DNA of 64,000 bases from Zerene cesonia (GCF_012273895.1 NC_052117.1:7758406-7822405), one strand, 5' to 3'. Shown: positions 1 through 12,559, numbered from the stretch's first letter. Notes: generated by a model not told the origin, from the letters alone. Program-made: numbers and translations.

Positions 1-644
1 ATTAGTCCTTTTTAAATTTCGTTTTTAATTATATACCTGACGAGACCGCATTTTCATGTTAAAACGTTATTAAAGTATCGATCCCGAAACATTTCGATAA
101 AGTACAAAAATGCGTCTATTTATTTGAACGTATCTTAAAGTGATACATAATATTAAGAAAACCAACAAAATTTTCACTACATCGTAAATATATTATTTAT
201 ATAATTAACAATCATGTTTAATCCAATATCATCAACATTATCTTTGAAAACAAAAAGTAATATCAAAGATCGCAAAACAAGAACCGAAAAGAAAGGCCAA
301 ATTGAACTTCTTGTCAAGTTAAAGTTTGGGAACATGCAAATCACAGCCATGCAACGAAACTCCAACAAAAAGTGGTAATTCATAACCATGTCACATGGCG
401 TCCAACTTAACCCTGCTGTGAAGCCGCCTGGCTAACGCGACCACTGAATAACTATAACGCGGTGGGAAGTTATTTTTAGGATTTATTTCTGGAGCGTAGC
501 ATGAATTATTGGTTAAGTTTTGTACTAAAATATAGATAGGATGAACACTGTTTTTAAAGATGAATAACGTCACCAATTTCCTTTGTACTTTGTTTTTATT
601 TACATGTAAGGATCTTAGGCTATATAGATGCTTTGGATAGTGCG
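1..644. other. AT-rich DNA, no gene recognised
   Basis: I see only short chance open frames in this stretch and none resembles a known family. There is a slightly GC-richer patch near 415-500, without recognisable motif. Confidence 0.4.
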
Positions 645-918
645 TTTTTATGACAAAGTGGGCAACTGAGCTGGTATTTCGCCTGATGGTGAGCAATAAA
701 TACTTCCCGTGAACATTACAAGTAAGACTGCTGCAAATGAGTTTTCCGCTTTTTTAAGAGGTAAAGGTAAGGAAAAGATTGGCGATGGATATAAAGGAAT
801 AGACTGGGAAAGGTGGTGAAAAGTATGCGAGCCTTTGGACTCCCCACTCACCGAACAAATCACAATGACGATCTTTAGTGGAGGTGTGGTATCACTCCGG
901 TGCGAGCTGATAGCCAGA
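645..918 (-). repeat. Poly(A)-type SINE-like repeat, copy 1
   Basis: Read on the minus strand this matches the copies at 5349, 7000 and 19629: a GC-rich 5' part, a pyrimidine-rich middle (ccattcctt/ccctt runs) and a 3' block around ATCAGGCGAA..CAGCTCAGTTGCC ending in TATGACATAAAA. The plus strand therefore begins with tttttatgaca at 645. It is a diverged copy. Open frames inside it are products of the repeat and not genes. I recognise the block as a common lepidopteran short retroposon, but cannot say from which LINE it borrows its 3' end. Confidence 0.7.
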
Positions 919-3489
919 GCCAAATAATCAATAATAGTTGACTACCACACTTAAATATTGAAATTTGATATAAGGAAGTAATTTCAGAAAGTAATTAAAC
1001 CACACTTGTAAACGTATTATTTACAAATAATGAATATAATAATCATCATCAGTCACCTGAAAAATTGCGAGCTAAATAAAAATAGATTATGAAAATGGTT
1101 GCCTAGCACTTCTTTCACTATACATATTGCCCTTAAGGAGACTACAAGATCTAAAATGACACCCACATCCATTGATACACAAGGAATCATCATCCTGGGC
1201 TGGATTAGACACACAGGTACACGCATACCGCACGCACACATGTATGAAATGTGCTTTCGTACTATGCATAAAAATAAGTAATACAATATTATAATAATAA
1301 TATGCAAAAAAATCATTGATTGTTTAAAAAAATATTACTATTAAGATACTGTGTCACTTGACTGAATAATTAAAAAAAACCACAATGCCAGGCCGTATAC
1401 TTTTTAATCATTAAATAAATTTTTACAGGTATCCTGTTGACATTTTATCGTATAAATTTTTGTGATGCTACAAATTCAACGCACTATCGAACTAGCATAG
1501 GTAAATATCAATCTTTAAGGCACTACAAAACATGCATTAAACTCATGTACTCTTAAGGCCTACTCAAACGAACTGTTTTATCAGAATGCCTATATATTAG
1601 ATGTAGCAGTGGTATGATATAATGGAAAAGGTCTTCAGGTGAAGTAACTCAGGCTGCGGTCAGATTGATGATTCACCGTTTAGCTAAATGCCTCCTTGTC
1701 TCAGAGATTAAGTGAAAAGTATTGTTAGGAAACTGTTTTTCTTCTTCTTATATTAATAGGGTACCTCTCAATATCATCAGAGATATATTTTTCCCAAGTG
1801 CCTATAGGCACTTATGTTTTTGGAGAGTATGTCATTATATATTAACAACTAATTAAGATTCTTTTTCAATTTATTATTCTAATCAAATACATGTTTTGTT
1901 ACTATGAATATCTCAATAAAAATGAATAAACAGGAATAAAAAACAAAGTCACAATAAATTTAATCATCCATGAAACCCACGTAATTCACCATCAAAAACT
2001 AACTCGTGAATAGATAAAAAATACGCGAGCGGAATGGTAGAACATAAAACAGAAATATGATCTTTAACTCCAGCGCGGTAACAACTAAATCCCGTTGTGA
2101 TACGCTAATCCCAGGATTTTACTCTGAAATCAGTCGTGCGAGAACAATATAACGTTATTTATCATCCTGTCTTGTCATTTAGGGACATTTTGGGTGCTCG
2201 GCAGATATAATATGGCGTAAGGTGTTGAATGCTGCGGTAGGGTTAGGGTTGCCACTTAACAATGGTATAAATCTGTGTACATTGTGTGAGATATTATGAT
2301 GTTTTGTACTTTAGCTTGTAAGATTTGTTCGACAAGATTTTTTTTCTATTTAAAATATTGTATAAAGGCAAGGGTAGCATTTTTTATTGGAACTAAGATG
2401 CTTTGAGTTATTCGGAATTTTAATCGCATAAGCTGATATAAATATTTATAAGTTGATTTAATTTTTTAATATTCTAGTAATATGACGTAGATCACTTATA
2501 ACTTGGACAATTATTATTTATAATAGAGTTTGTTTGTTCGAACACGCTAATCTCCGATACGACTGGACTGACTTAAAAAAAAATCAATTTGTTGGAAAGC
2601 GTGTTCTCTGAGTTTAATAGGATATGTGTTATGTTCCTGAAATAAGCTCATTCAAACGAAAAAGTCTCTCTTCAACTAAAGTACAGATTATGATTAAATG
2701 AAAGAGTTACCTACGCGGCATAAAATTGTCATATGAATTGTGTACAAGTAATAAGGTTAAAGTAAACTAAATAAAAATACATGTACCCTTATGTACGATC
2801 TTAAAATCTACTCGTGTCAAGGGGTTTTGAGAAAAATTACCGCACAGGAAGTTGAGAGTATGACGGACGTTAAGATAAGGGTCCCATTTTGTGAGATATT
2901 AAAGAATTTATGAGTTAAATCTGAATTGACATATATTAGGAACATCTTTATGATATATGATTTTGAAAACATAAAACAGTCTTACGAGGTTTTATAGAGA
3001 CAAATACAGTATAAGATACGTATATGTTTTATTTACCTTTTTTTAATTGTCATTTACTCAATTTGCTATTATTACCATATCCTTACCTTCTCTATATCTG
3101 TATTATAGGCGTTTTGATCAGATTTTTATCCTACTTTAAAAGATATGCATAAAATAATAGTCGTTATTTACTCCACATAACTCAAGACAGTCTTAACGGA
3201 TTTTAATTATATTTTATTTATTTAATTCATCTTCGCTTGCATTATTGCATTTGCAAAATCAAAAGTTTACGCGGGAAGAGCCGAACAGCATGTATATTAT
3301 GTTACCGTAAAACTGGTAAACACCGTTAGATTACAATTTTCAGCATAAAAGAAATTGTGTTAGTTGCGCCAATTATAATATATAAGTAACCAATTTTATT
3401 ACTACAGGAGACTCGTTTGAAGGGTATTGGGCGACACATCGATTAAAACTAAAAAATCGCCCCATCTTTTACTACAGTGATACTGTATT
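919..3489. other. AT-rich DNA, no gene recognised
   Basis: No supported gene. A weak fragment of the second Helitron family (gagtttgtttgttcgaac.., about 2525-2600) is visible. Short opposing open frames at 1053-1316 overlap each other on both strands and have no recognisable product. Confidence 0.4.
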
Positions 3490-3623
3490 TTTGTATGCTT
3501 GTAACGTTTTCACGTAAAAACCAATGGACCAATTTCAAAAATTCTTTCACCAGCAGAAAGCTACAAGTTCACTGAGTGACGTAGGCTATATATGAACCCC
3601 AGGCGAAGCGAGCGAACATCTAG
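3490..3623 (+). mobile_element. Helitron 3' end, family 2 (5' part not delimited)
   Basis: The segment carries the family's internal sequence (accaatttcaaaaattc, gaaagctaca, gtaggctatatatga), then a GC-richer end aggcgaagcgagcgaacat and terminates in CTAG directly followed by T, the canonical Helitron 3' context. The 5' end cannot be placed. Non-coding and therefore non-autonomous. Confidence 0.55.
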
Positions 3624-3864
3624 TTATCATATATTTCACAATATAGTGCGTTCTTTGCAAGAGTCGCGGTCATGTCGAGCCTTTGCGTTTGCGTGTGTGA
3701 GTGCATGTGTGACGATACATAGCTAGCTCGTGATCTAATTGTGTGTAGTTTGAGAAATACGCACGATTTCTTGTTTGTAGAGAAGTTAAATAGGAGAAAG
3801 TCGGCGAGATGCTTTCTAGTACAAATTACGAGCTTATTACTCTCTCACCGATTTTATTTGGTCT

Positions 3865-4085
3865 ATGTGTTTTTAAGTTTATACCCAAAGGGGAAAAACG
3901 GTGCCCTATTAGTAAGACTTTGCTGTGTTTGCCCTTTGCCTGTATTTCTGTCTTTGAAACATGAACTGTGATAGTTAGATTGTTCAACTTTTCAGGAATA
4001 AAGGTTTTCTTTTACCGTCATAACAAAAACGAATTAAAAATCGGATTTAAGCAACGGTTAACTCAGTTATAATATGGATAAATTA
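3865..4085 (+). repeat. CR1-type LINE 3' remnant, copy 1
   Basis: The order of blocks tacccaaaggggaaaaacgg, ccctattagtaagact, catgaactgtgatagtta and the trailing ttaagcaacggtt is the non-coding 3' region of a lepidopteran CR1-like LINE. Related copies lie at 37885-38345 (+) and 45490-45670 (-). No coding sequence remains. The open frame at 3741-3971 runs into this repeat and is not a gene. Confidence 0.55.
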
Positions 4086-4116
4086 TAATTTTTTTTCATT
4101 TGCTCTTTAGCTTATC

Positions 4117-5340
4117 CATACACGTCGCAAATTCCATAGGTGTCGCTCTAATTCGACTCGCACTTAACTGCTTTTGAATACAATAATCATAACAACTTAA
4201 CAATACGTAGAAAGTAATGTCAAATATGAACTAGAAGACAGAAGCTACGCTCCAAGAACACACAACATACGATCACAACCTCGAACTGCACCTATAAAAC
4301 ACAATATTCCGACCGTTAAGCATAAAATAATATTAAAAAAACAATTCTTTTTCTACCTCCAACCATAAAGCCAATCATAAACAAACTTGTGGCTCGCATA
4401 AAAATAAACATTACGCAATTGTCATGTAGCAATAAAAAGTTGGGCTATAAAACTGTTTGTTTTACCTTTATGTCATAAAACTATCGAATACAATACTACA
4501 GTTGTTTTACAGGCATTATATTTATATTCTTGACAGATTATAGTGCTGTTTTCGGGTTAAAAATATGCTTTTCGCTTGATCAAGTTATTTGTTCTGTACG
4601 TAGAGAAAAATTATATTTGGAGCATTGTAATTAATGAAATTTGTGTGTTACTGTGTTAAGGATATATTTAACTAGGTGTACGTTTAAAATTAGTATTAAA
4701 TGCTATGAACCTATATTTTTTCGTATTCAAAAAAGAAACATATTCTCTTAAAAAGATTTATATTTCATTAGAAGCACTCTTAAAGACCATTTGAAAATTG
4801 TTATGTGAAAAATCTAATTAACACAATTTAGTTGGTCTGGTATGATTTAAAAAAAAATTATTTATTAATTTAATGTTCACCGTACTAAATAATGTAAGCA
4901 CTCATATACATAAAACAATTCTATGCAAATTAAATGTGTTTAATCAACAAGAAGCCTCCGCTCTCCATAATCAAAGCAAAATATAGCGTTTAAAATACAG
5001 AAAGTTCAATTTATCTCTACAAAATCTTGCGAAGGCTCTATGTCGACATGTCAACGTCATCTCAGAGGACACTCAGGCTTTACAAAGAGCTTATGCTTCC
5101 CCCTGAGCGCTTGAAAAAGCTGTCTCTACGTACAGTGGATACTACACGGTGTGGGTCAGAAATCAAAGTGAGCGAAATTAAATTCAAAGGGACGTTTATT
5201 TATGCCTCTTTAAAATGGATTAACAAAAGTTGTAACGTATGTAATATGTTTAACAATAGTTTATCTAAAATTTTAAAGCAGCGCAATCGAGATTGTATGA
5301 ATTTTGTCGAGTCAACTCTAAATTTATACAATTAACATGT
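4117..5340. other. AT-rich DNA, no gene recognised
   Basis: Nothing beyond a 102-codon open frame at 5027-5335 with no recognisable domain; composition and context do not support it as a gene. Confidence 0.4.
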
Positions 5341-5348
5341 GTACATTT

Positions 5349-5533
5349 CCTATTTCCTTCTCCTCGTCCTTCCAATTTCATTCCTTCTTTCCAGTCATAA
5401 ATCCATTCCTTTTCCCTTATCTCTTAAAAACGGTCAGCGCATTCTCAAAGGTCTGAGCCTCTACGAATGTTAATGGGCGGTGGTGATCGTTTACCATCAG
5501 ACACACCACCTGGTCAGTTGCCCGCTATGACAT
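5349..5533 (+). repeat. Poly(A)-type SINE-like repeat, copy 2 (5'-truncated)
   Basis: Starts in the pyrimidine-rich middle (ccttctcctcgtccttcc), continues through ggcggtggtgatcgtttacc and ends cccgctatgacataaaaaaa. Same order of blocks as the fuller copy at 7000-7270, so this is a 5'-truncated member, as expected of target-primed retroposition. Confidence 0.75.
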
Positions 5534-5539
5534 AAAAAA

Positions 5540-6700
5540 ATATATATGAATTTTTTTCTACTTGTATGCCAGTGACATTGAAGCTATCAAAGGGATGACG
5601 TAGTGAGTATTATTTTCACTGAGTCTTCTATTACCCAAAAAATTCAAAAAAGTATTCGATTTACTGTTCAGTATTTATATACTTACCCATTATCTATTCT
5701 TTTACATTCTATTTCATATAATTTGTGTAAAAGAACAAGAATATACTTAGAGTCGATAAATCTTTTCTGCATTTACCAAATATTTATTTATCATTCACCG
5801 GGATCGAACCCAAAACTTTCTACCAAGAACGGTCCATGGGAATCATATGAAAAAGTACATATATGGTACACAAACCTAACTCATAACAAAATTATTTGGT
5901 CGAAGGCGAAACAAAACTAGGCGAGTGGATTTTATTAAAAACTTTCGCGGAAGGAACCCTCTATCAAAGTTACATAATGGATTTACAAGTTTTTCCGTGT
6001 GGTCTGAGGAGTGGACAGTGTGTTTTGTTTGTAACCGACTTAAAAAAAGGACGTGATAAAATAACAAAGTAAACTGTCAAAACTCGTATCCTCGTATTTT
6101 AATTTCTCTCAGTGCGTGCGGTTGTCTTGAAGAAATCGCTATTTAGAGACAATAACGTCATTTGTGATAACATTACCTAGGTTGTCACAATGAATTCTCT
6201 ATCCAGAACAATAAAGTATGAATAAATAGAACATATCTTTGTCAATCTAAACTATCCACAAAATTGATAGGCAACCTAAAAAAAGAACAGACATCAATGG
6301 CAATCGGATGCCAAAAAAAAAATCAATAAAAGACCGGTCATATGATATATTAAATTATTTGAAACAATTTACAGGTTCAATACATTAATTATCGCGGAAC
6401 TTTTCTTTTGATTTGAAAAGTTAAACTCTGAAAAAACGTAACAACGGAGATTATAATGGTTGGTTGGTTTTTTACTGTGAAACAATTTTCTCGCAGACGG
6501 AGCTAACCTCAATCAATCTATCATCCACAAAGCAGCTACTCACAGAATTACATGTAAATCCGGTAGGATTTATACAATAGATAAATAAATATAATCATAT
6601 TCAATAGACTAGTTTACTTTGTTCAAATTGTACTTAATCTAAACATCTTAATGTATAATAAGGTATCACTTTTTTAACCCACTTTAAAATCACTCATAAG
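5540..6700. other. AT-rich DNA with one B-box-like fragment
   Basis: No gene seen. Around 5799-5811 the minus strand holds a tRNA B-box-like GGGTTCGATCCC, without a matching A box or cloverleaf; most likely a SINE or LINE remnant. Confidence 0.35.
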
Positions 6701-6710
6701 CGAAAAACAA

Positions 6711-6815
6711 ACATACAAACTTGAGAGCTCCTACAATGTCATAACATCCTGGTAGCTGATGGAAGTTTAAAACATATCCCAATATTTCCCAAGCATATTT
6801 TGTCTAGTATACGTA
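6711..6815. repeat. Duplicated segment, copy A
   Basis: From catacaaacttgagagctc through aatatttcccaag this is nearly identical to 8303-8433, in the same orientation about 1.6 kb away, except that copy A lacks a roughly 30-bp block present in B between ggaagttta and aacatatccc. Similarity fades after tagtatacgt. It matches none of the TE families seen in the window. Confidence 0.7.
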
Positions 6816-6999
6816 TATATGTATAATTACTATAAACGCTACTTGGTCATCTATTTGAAGTCGTTGCCAACCAAGCCTACTTGTGATACTATAAGTAACT
6901 AGTATCTATCTATTATCGAAAAAGGGCAGTTTGTATGTGATATAACGCTATTATGTCGATCAAATTTAATTATAAACCAATGGGTATTAAGAAGTATTT

Positions 7000-7271
7000 C
7001 AAAACCGGCACAGAAAACCGGCGTGAAATAGTGGCATGCCACTGTGTTTCGTACGGTGAGTGGGGGAGCCGGAGGCCTATTTCCTTTTTCCTCACCCATC
7101 CCAGTCCATTCCTTCTTTCCTGTCATGAATCCGTTCCTTTTCCCTTACCTACTTAAAGCGGGCAGCGCATTCGCAGAAGCACTACCTTTGCGAATGTTCA
7201 TGGGCGGTTGTGATCGTTTTCCATCAGGCGAACCACCAGCTCAGTTGCCCGCTATGACATAAAAAAAAAAA
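7000..7271 (+). repeat. Poly(A)-type SINE-like repeat, copy 3 (longest)
   Basis: The most complete copy: ccggcacagaaaaccggcg, gtggcatgccactgtgtttc, the pyrimidine-rich middle, gcgggcagcgcattcgcag, tgggcggttgtgatcg, the ATCAGGCGAACCACC block, then cccgctatgacat and a run of about a dozen A. The 5' part also appears, inverted, in the copy at 42496. Several overlapping open frames here are repeat-derived. Confidence 0.8.
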
Positions 7272-7306
7272 CAACCATTTAAATTAAAGTAACCACACTC
7301 ACAACA

Positions 7307-7736
7307 CTTATAAAAGCAGTGGTGGCTCAGTGGTGAGAACCTCGGACTTCAAAATCGATAAGTCGAGGTTCGAGACCGGGCGAGCGTGCAGGAAATAAAT
7401 TGATTTTTCAATTTATCTGCGCATGTGGATAACATCAAACGGCAAAGCATTTGTAACACCTAGAGGTGTTGCAAGTGTTTATGGGCGATGGTGACCACTT
7501 AACATCAGGTGACCCACCTGCTCCTTTGCTTGCCCTGCCATAAAACATAAAATCACCACTGCTTAAACGGTGAAGGAAAACATCGTGAGGAAACCGGCAT
7601 GTCCAAGAATTAAAAGTTCGACGACATGTGACATCTGCCAACCCGCACTTGGCCAGCGTGGTGGATTATGGCCTGAACCCTCATAGGAGGCCTATGCCCC
7701 AGCAGTGGGAACATATATTGGCTGATGATGATGATG
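7307..7736 (+). mobile_element. tRNA-derived SINE, copy 1, interrupted
   Basis: A tRNA-like head carries an A box (TGGCTCAGTGG) and a B box (GGTTCGAGACC), the internal RNA polymerase III promoter that lets SINEs be transcribed wherever they land. A tRNA-unrelated body follows (gaggaaaccggcatgtc, ccaacccgcacttggccagc, gcagtgggaacatata) and a GATGATGATGATG tail. The element is bounded by a perfect 12-bp direct repeat, acactcacaaca, at 7295-7306 and 7737-7748, so both ends are fixed. Compared with the uninterrupted copy at 22414 it has about 114-120 extra bases after 7437, which are another SINE. Mobilised in trans by a LINE reverse transcriptase. Confidence 0.9.
7438..7551 (+). mobile_element. 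Poly(A)-type SINE fragment nested in the tRNA-SINE
   Basis: Contains the 3' diagnostic blocks of the poly(A)-type family (tgggcgatggtgacc, aacatcaggtgacccacc, cctgccataaaacataaa). The interrupted host sequence resumes with atcaccactgc, exactly where the intact copy at 22414 is continuous. atca is present on both sides, compatible with a very short target duplication. Confidence 0.8.
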
Positions 7737-8302
7737 ACACTCACAACAATACAAACTATGTGCGATATAACATTATAAATAATAGCTATAACATAAGGCT
7801 CTAAACATTTCAAAGCATCTTATAACACAAAGAGAATTAGAACTCAAAAATGTCTACAGCCACAAAATCGAGTTCAATTTCTTATAACGCCCCGATTCTT
7901 TGCACACGCATCACGTTTCATACACTCAGTAGAGATCTAACGTAATATGACAAGTTGACAGACATCTATCTCATCTCAGTAAGTGAGGTACCAAACGAAC
8001 GCATAAATATTAAAGATGGAGAAATTTCGTGGCGTAACCGTAACGAAATGTAATAAAGATCCAAATTAACTTCGAGCATATATTAGGAACAATATTTATA
8101 TATGTTTGTTACATTTTTTCATCACGAAACTTTCAAAGGGATGTCGTGGAAATTTCCAAATTGCGTCGTGCAGGTATGTTGAGATGTTTTCTTTCATATA
8201 TACATAAGTAGCTAAGAACTCCGTTAGACTAGTCCTTTATAAATTCCCAGTTCATAAATATAGATGCTTTCGCTCCAGTACTTACGGCTTTGAAAACTGC
8301 TG

Positions 8303-8433
8303 CATACAAACTTGAGAGCTCCTACAATGTCATAACATCCTGGTAGCTGATGGAAGTTTATTGCTCGTTTGACGAAGCGATCAAATTGATAACATATCCC
8401 AATATTTCCCAAGAATATGTCGTATAGTATACG
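8303..8433. repeat. Duplicated segment, copy B (with extra 30 bp)
   Basis: Longer partner of 6711-6815. On the minus strand it is open for 62 codons (8224-8412), and just 5' of the shared block lies a good splice-donor-like AAAGCC|GTAAGT (minus strand, about 8281-8294). I recognise no protein domain. It may be a duplicated exon or an unrecognised repeat. Confidence 0.55.
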
Positions 8434-8449
8434 TCACTGCTTGGCCAAT

Positions 8450-9942
8450 TGTAGAGGTTATATTAATGATGTTAAATATGATAACTATTATAAAATTTTC
8501 AAATGGGAAAAAAATTAACGCTATTTTTAAACTAAGAACAAATACCTATCATCATATTAATAGAAATATGTGTTAAAAATAGCTTAATTCAAGGATAATT
8601 TATATGACTTTAATAAACATTATAAATTTTTTATTTTATAAGGCATCCTTCTATAATCAACATCATTATGATACAAGTTTCTATTTTCTAATTACGACTT
8701 TGATATCACGGTAATTCCTCTAAATATCATTTTACCCCCATGCTTTTTTGTTTGCATGTATTATTTACTGTAAGAAATATATAATTTTTTTTATAAATTA
8801 AAAGTATTTGTTTTCACAGACAGATGCAACGATAAAAGCTAGTAAAATTGTGAAACTCTTACTTTTATTCTAAGCAAATCCGAAGGATAAATCTAGCTTT
8901 ATTTCTCTTTCATATAATTGTATTGTTAGGAATAATATAGCTACGTGTGAAACATGCCCGTGGCTTGGTCACGCTCCAAGCGAATAAAGCACTCAGGAGC
9001 CTAAAATATAGCGTATACATTTTATCTCCAACTGTACGATAAGCCAAAATTCAAGGATTACTGAGGTCACTATTAGATTCTCTTACTACACCTGGGATGA
9101 ATTCATTCCTCTAAAATTATGACGAATGATCTGGAACTTTCTGGAATTGTTCGAAATTTAAATCTCTCGAGTCAAATGAGTTTTGAATTCAGCAAAATTA
9201 TTTTAGTAGCGATAAACTTGGTATTATGTTATTTTATTATTTTGATGTGTCTCTTTTTGGGTTTCGTACCCTAAGGCTAAAAGAGGATCCTATTCTATTC
9301 AACGATATCCTAGACTACTAAAACTAAACTACAATATAGATAAAATCAGCCATATTCCGTCACGAATCATACACTATACAAAAAGCCAGCGAACACTAAT
9401 TTCCCGCCATTCATTCAAAACAAATCAGCTGATTGCACATCTCATTGCAGATCGTACAACTATTGAATATACACCGCAAAGTGAAATGTCAAACGCAGTC
9501 TGCGATGTCATATCGCGAAACAGCAAGCGATCGGATGTAGCCGCACTGCTCACTCATTACTGAAATGAAAGAGACCGCAGTACTTTATCTTCGAATGACC
9601 ATAGCTTTGTTGGTGACGTGCGGAAATTACTCGTTTAATCAATGAGTGCTTTAAAGCTTGTATATTTTAATTAAAGCATTAAAGTGTCTATAAATTATAA
9701 TGAAAGTAAACAGTGTATAAAATAAAATAAATGGGTTGCTTAAACATTTTGAAAAAATATAACAATTATGATATTAATGATTGTTACACGTTTTGATAAT
9801 TATTTATACAGGCATAATATAACTGATTAAATGTGAAAACTCACACCGCTTCATCATTTCCTCATGAAAATGAATTTAACCAAAATTATATAATAATTAA
9901 AATTTTTGCAAATTCATTATTTATTCATAATAGCAAAGCAAA
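8450..9942. other. AT-rich DNA with a GC-richer island, no gene recognised
   Basis: A short CR1-type 3' block (gggtttcgtaccctaaggc) occurs near 9258. About 9395-9625 is visibly less AT-rich than its surroundings and could be a promoter or exon remnant, but no open frame or motif supports that. Confidence 0.35.
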
Positions 9943-10199
9943 TCCTACTAATGTTATAAACACGAAAGTTTGTAAGTATTGATGGATGTTTGGATGTTTG
10001 TTACTCTTTCACATGGCAAAAAACAGCTTATCGTATTTATTAATTCTTTCAAAAAAATTTTTCAGCTTATCGTATGTTATCGTATTCTATAACATATCTA
10101 TATAAAAATGTGGCACAGAGATAGATTATAGTCTGGATTTACATACTAGGCTACTTTTTACCCGGGTACCACCCAAATAACGCCGCGTGTTACAACTAG
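9943..10199 (+). mobile_element. Non-autonomous Helitron, diverged, family 1
   Basis: Begins TCCTACTAATGTTATAAA after an A, contains the family's gaaagtttgtaag and gttactctttcac blocks, and ends CTAG followed by T. Internal sequence has drifted from the younger copies at 21753 and 53466. No open frame, so it depended on a Rep/helicase in trans. Confidence 0.7.
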
Positions 10200-10914
10200 T
10201 AGGTACACAAAAATGTATATTGAAAACATGGCTTACACGTACACGTGACTTACACATTCAAAATCCGTAGCAATATTATACTTACAAAAGTATTTTTGTT
10301 TGTTTGTGCGTCCTTCTTTTACGTCACTACGCAGCGCTTTTATGATATGATTTTTGTGTCTGGAGATGTATAAAAAGTAATCTTATAAAATACATACATA
10401 AATAAAATATATATAAAAAAATCGGTCTGTTTAAACTGCGTCAAAATCGCGTCTAAAGGTTAAGAAACACGGTGTTAAAAATGACTAAATCCACATTAAA
10501 ACTGGAACTAAACACAATTTTTACATACGACTTGCGCTCAAGTTTATGCGACATAAAGCTCGGCCAAAGACAATGTTTCTAAAACGACATAACGGAAATT
10601 GTGACCGAATAAATGGCTTGACGTGTTGTTTATAACCATTTGAGCCCCCCGTTTATCATACGAGGGTTATACTGAAATAGATGACTTGGGTTAATTGTGC
10701 ACCATTTCAACTATATTTCAGTGGACTTAACACAATGCTATCGGTCAGATATTATAAGCATTGTATTGAATGGTAAATGAGCTTGCGCGGTTTATTGGAC
10801 TGGGATATTCGATAAGATTATACAGTGTACATTTGTTAATAGCGTCTTTAGTTATGCCTTTGATACGCTACACTGCCTTTATGTAAAGACTAACGCTCGT
10901 GTAGTCAAAATTTA

Positions 10915-11065
10915 CAAACTTTCATTGACTATTTCACCCCCAAGGGGGTAGAATTTATCAAGACCCTTTCTTACCGGATACCTACAATATAGAGGCTATC
11001 TACATGTTAATTTGAAGCCCGATCGGTCTAGTAGTTTGGGCTGTGCGTTGATAGATCAATCGTTC
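10915..11065 (+). repeat. LINE-tail-like repeat, copy 1
   Basis: Shares caagggggtagaatttatca and gcccgatcggtctagtag..gctgtgcgttgataga with 41620-41752, where the repeat runs on into a GTCA microsatellite. A short tandem tail at the 3' end is typical of some insect non-LTR elements. No coding sequence. Confidence 0.5.
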
Positions 11066-11069
11066 ATTT

Positions 11070-12385
11070 TTTTCACTTAATATTTGAAATTCGATTTTTT
11101 ACTAGAAATCATTCCGCTAACTTAAACAGCATTTTATTAATAAAATATTATTTACATATAGCAAGATAAATATTGGAATCCTACTAACGTAATATATCTC
11201 CATTTATTTTAATTGACTTCTACATACTATAAAGCAGTTCATGCGAAAAAAACTTTTCACCAATTAACAATACACGTGTTTCTTACACGTGTATATACGC
11301 TATATAGGTAAAATACGCAGGCCCGAATCAAAGTAACGTGTTTTACAAACTTGGTAAATGCGAATACCTACGAATTTCGTAAATATAATAATTTACTAAG
11401 TCTGTATTTCTAATATTTACTTCTGTCTTGCGTCACAGACTACGTTAAAGAATTGTTTACAAAAACAACTCTTTGCACTAAAAGTATCTACTGACAGTTC
11501 ATCACACTGTGGAAAATGATCTCTTATTCCCAAATCGAGCGGTATGCCAGTCTATTTTTAATCTCTTTGACAAAAGAGGTTAAAAGTAGGTTGACGTCTG
11601 TCTGCCTGTGGCACTGCAGCTCTCAAACGGATTGACCAATTTCGATGCAGTTATTTTTATTTGAAAGTCAAGTTTATTTGCTGTGTTTCCTAGCTATGTA
11701 TATTTAAATTTAATTTATCCAAGCATTCACGTATAATTTACTGAAATAAAGCAATTGTAAACGACACCGTCGTAATATTGCTTCAAAAGATAAACACATT
11801 GTGCTGAGATTAACAAATCTCGAATTCTCCACGAATGCTCTTCAACCTTAGAATAGGGAACCTCAAGAACTAAGTAGGCACCTAATTAAATATTGCCAAG
11901 CCTCTATTATTACAATACTAATTCTTGACGTTGAAACTCAAACTTGTGAAAGCTCTTTGTGCAAATTTGAAATTGTGTAAATTTCACAAGTACTTCTATG
12001 CGTTGATAATAAACAATGATTTGAATTTAATATTTAGATTTCGACTTGGGAGTTTATGATTATCTTTTTGTATTTATTCGTAATATCAACAAAGATATCT
12101 CGTTATAATTTTGAAATTATTCGAAGATCCGGTAAATTAATTTGGAAACTGTTCTGTGTTATTTCATTTGTTGTTTATTTTGTGTTTATCGAAATCTTCA
12201 ACGTTTTGAAGTCAAAAAGTTAAACGTAACGAGACAATTTTATGCCATCATAATAACTGCAATCATAAAATGGTAGTATTTTATTATATAATAATATAAT
12301 AATCAACAACATTTGTATGAAAAATCATATACAGAGTATAGAGTATATCTACATTATATTGTACCGCTATAAATATATATACCAT
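11070..12385. other. AT-rich DNA, no gene recognised
   Basis: A Helitron-5'-like tcctactaacg occurs at about 11179 without a matching 3' end. Otherwise nothing recognised. Confidence 0.35.
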
Positions 12386-12389
12386 AACT

Positions 12390-12555
12390 CTAACTTCGCG
12401 TGGTATCCAAGTAAAAAGTAGCCTATGTCCTAATCCAGACTTAAATCTATTTTTGTACCAAATTTCATATAGATATGATAAGCTGTGTTTGCTTGAAAGT
12501 CTAACAAACATCCATATATCCATCCTTACTTACTTTCGCATTTATAATAATAGGA
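12390..12555 (-). mobile_element. Old Helitron copy, family 1
   Basis: On the minus strand it begins TCCTATTATTATAAATGCGAAAG after A and proceeds through the family's internal blocks (accaaatttcatatag on the plus strand) to a GTTAG-like end. The 3' flank is not the expected T, so that boundary is approximate. Confidence 0.5.
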
Positions 12556-12559
12556 TAAA

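Noticed and set aside
5027..5335. 102-codon frame as a possible small gene
   Set aside because: No recognisable domain, no promoter or splice context, AT-rich unique DNA.
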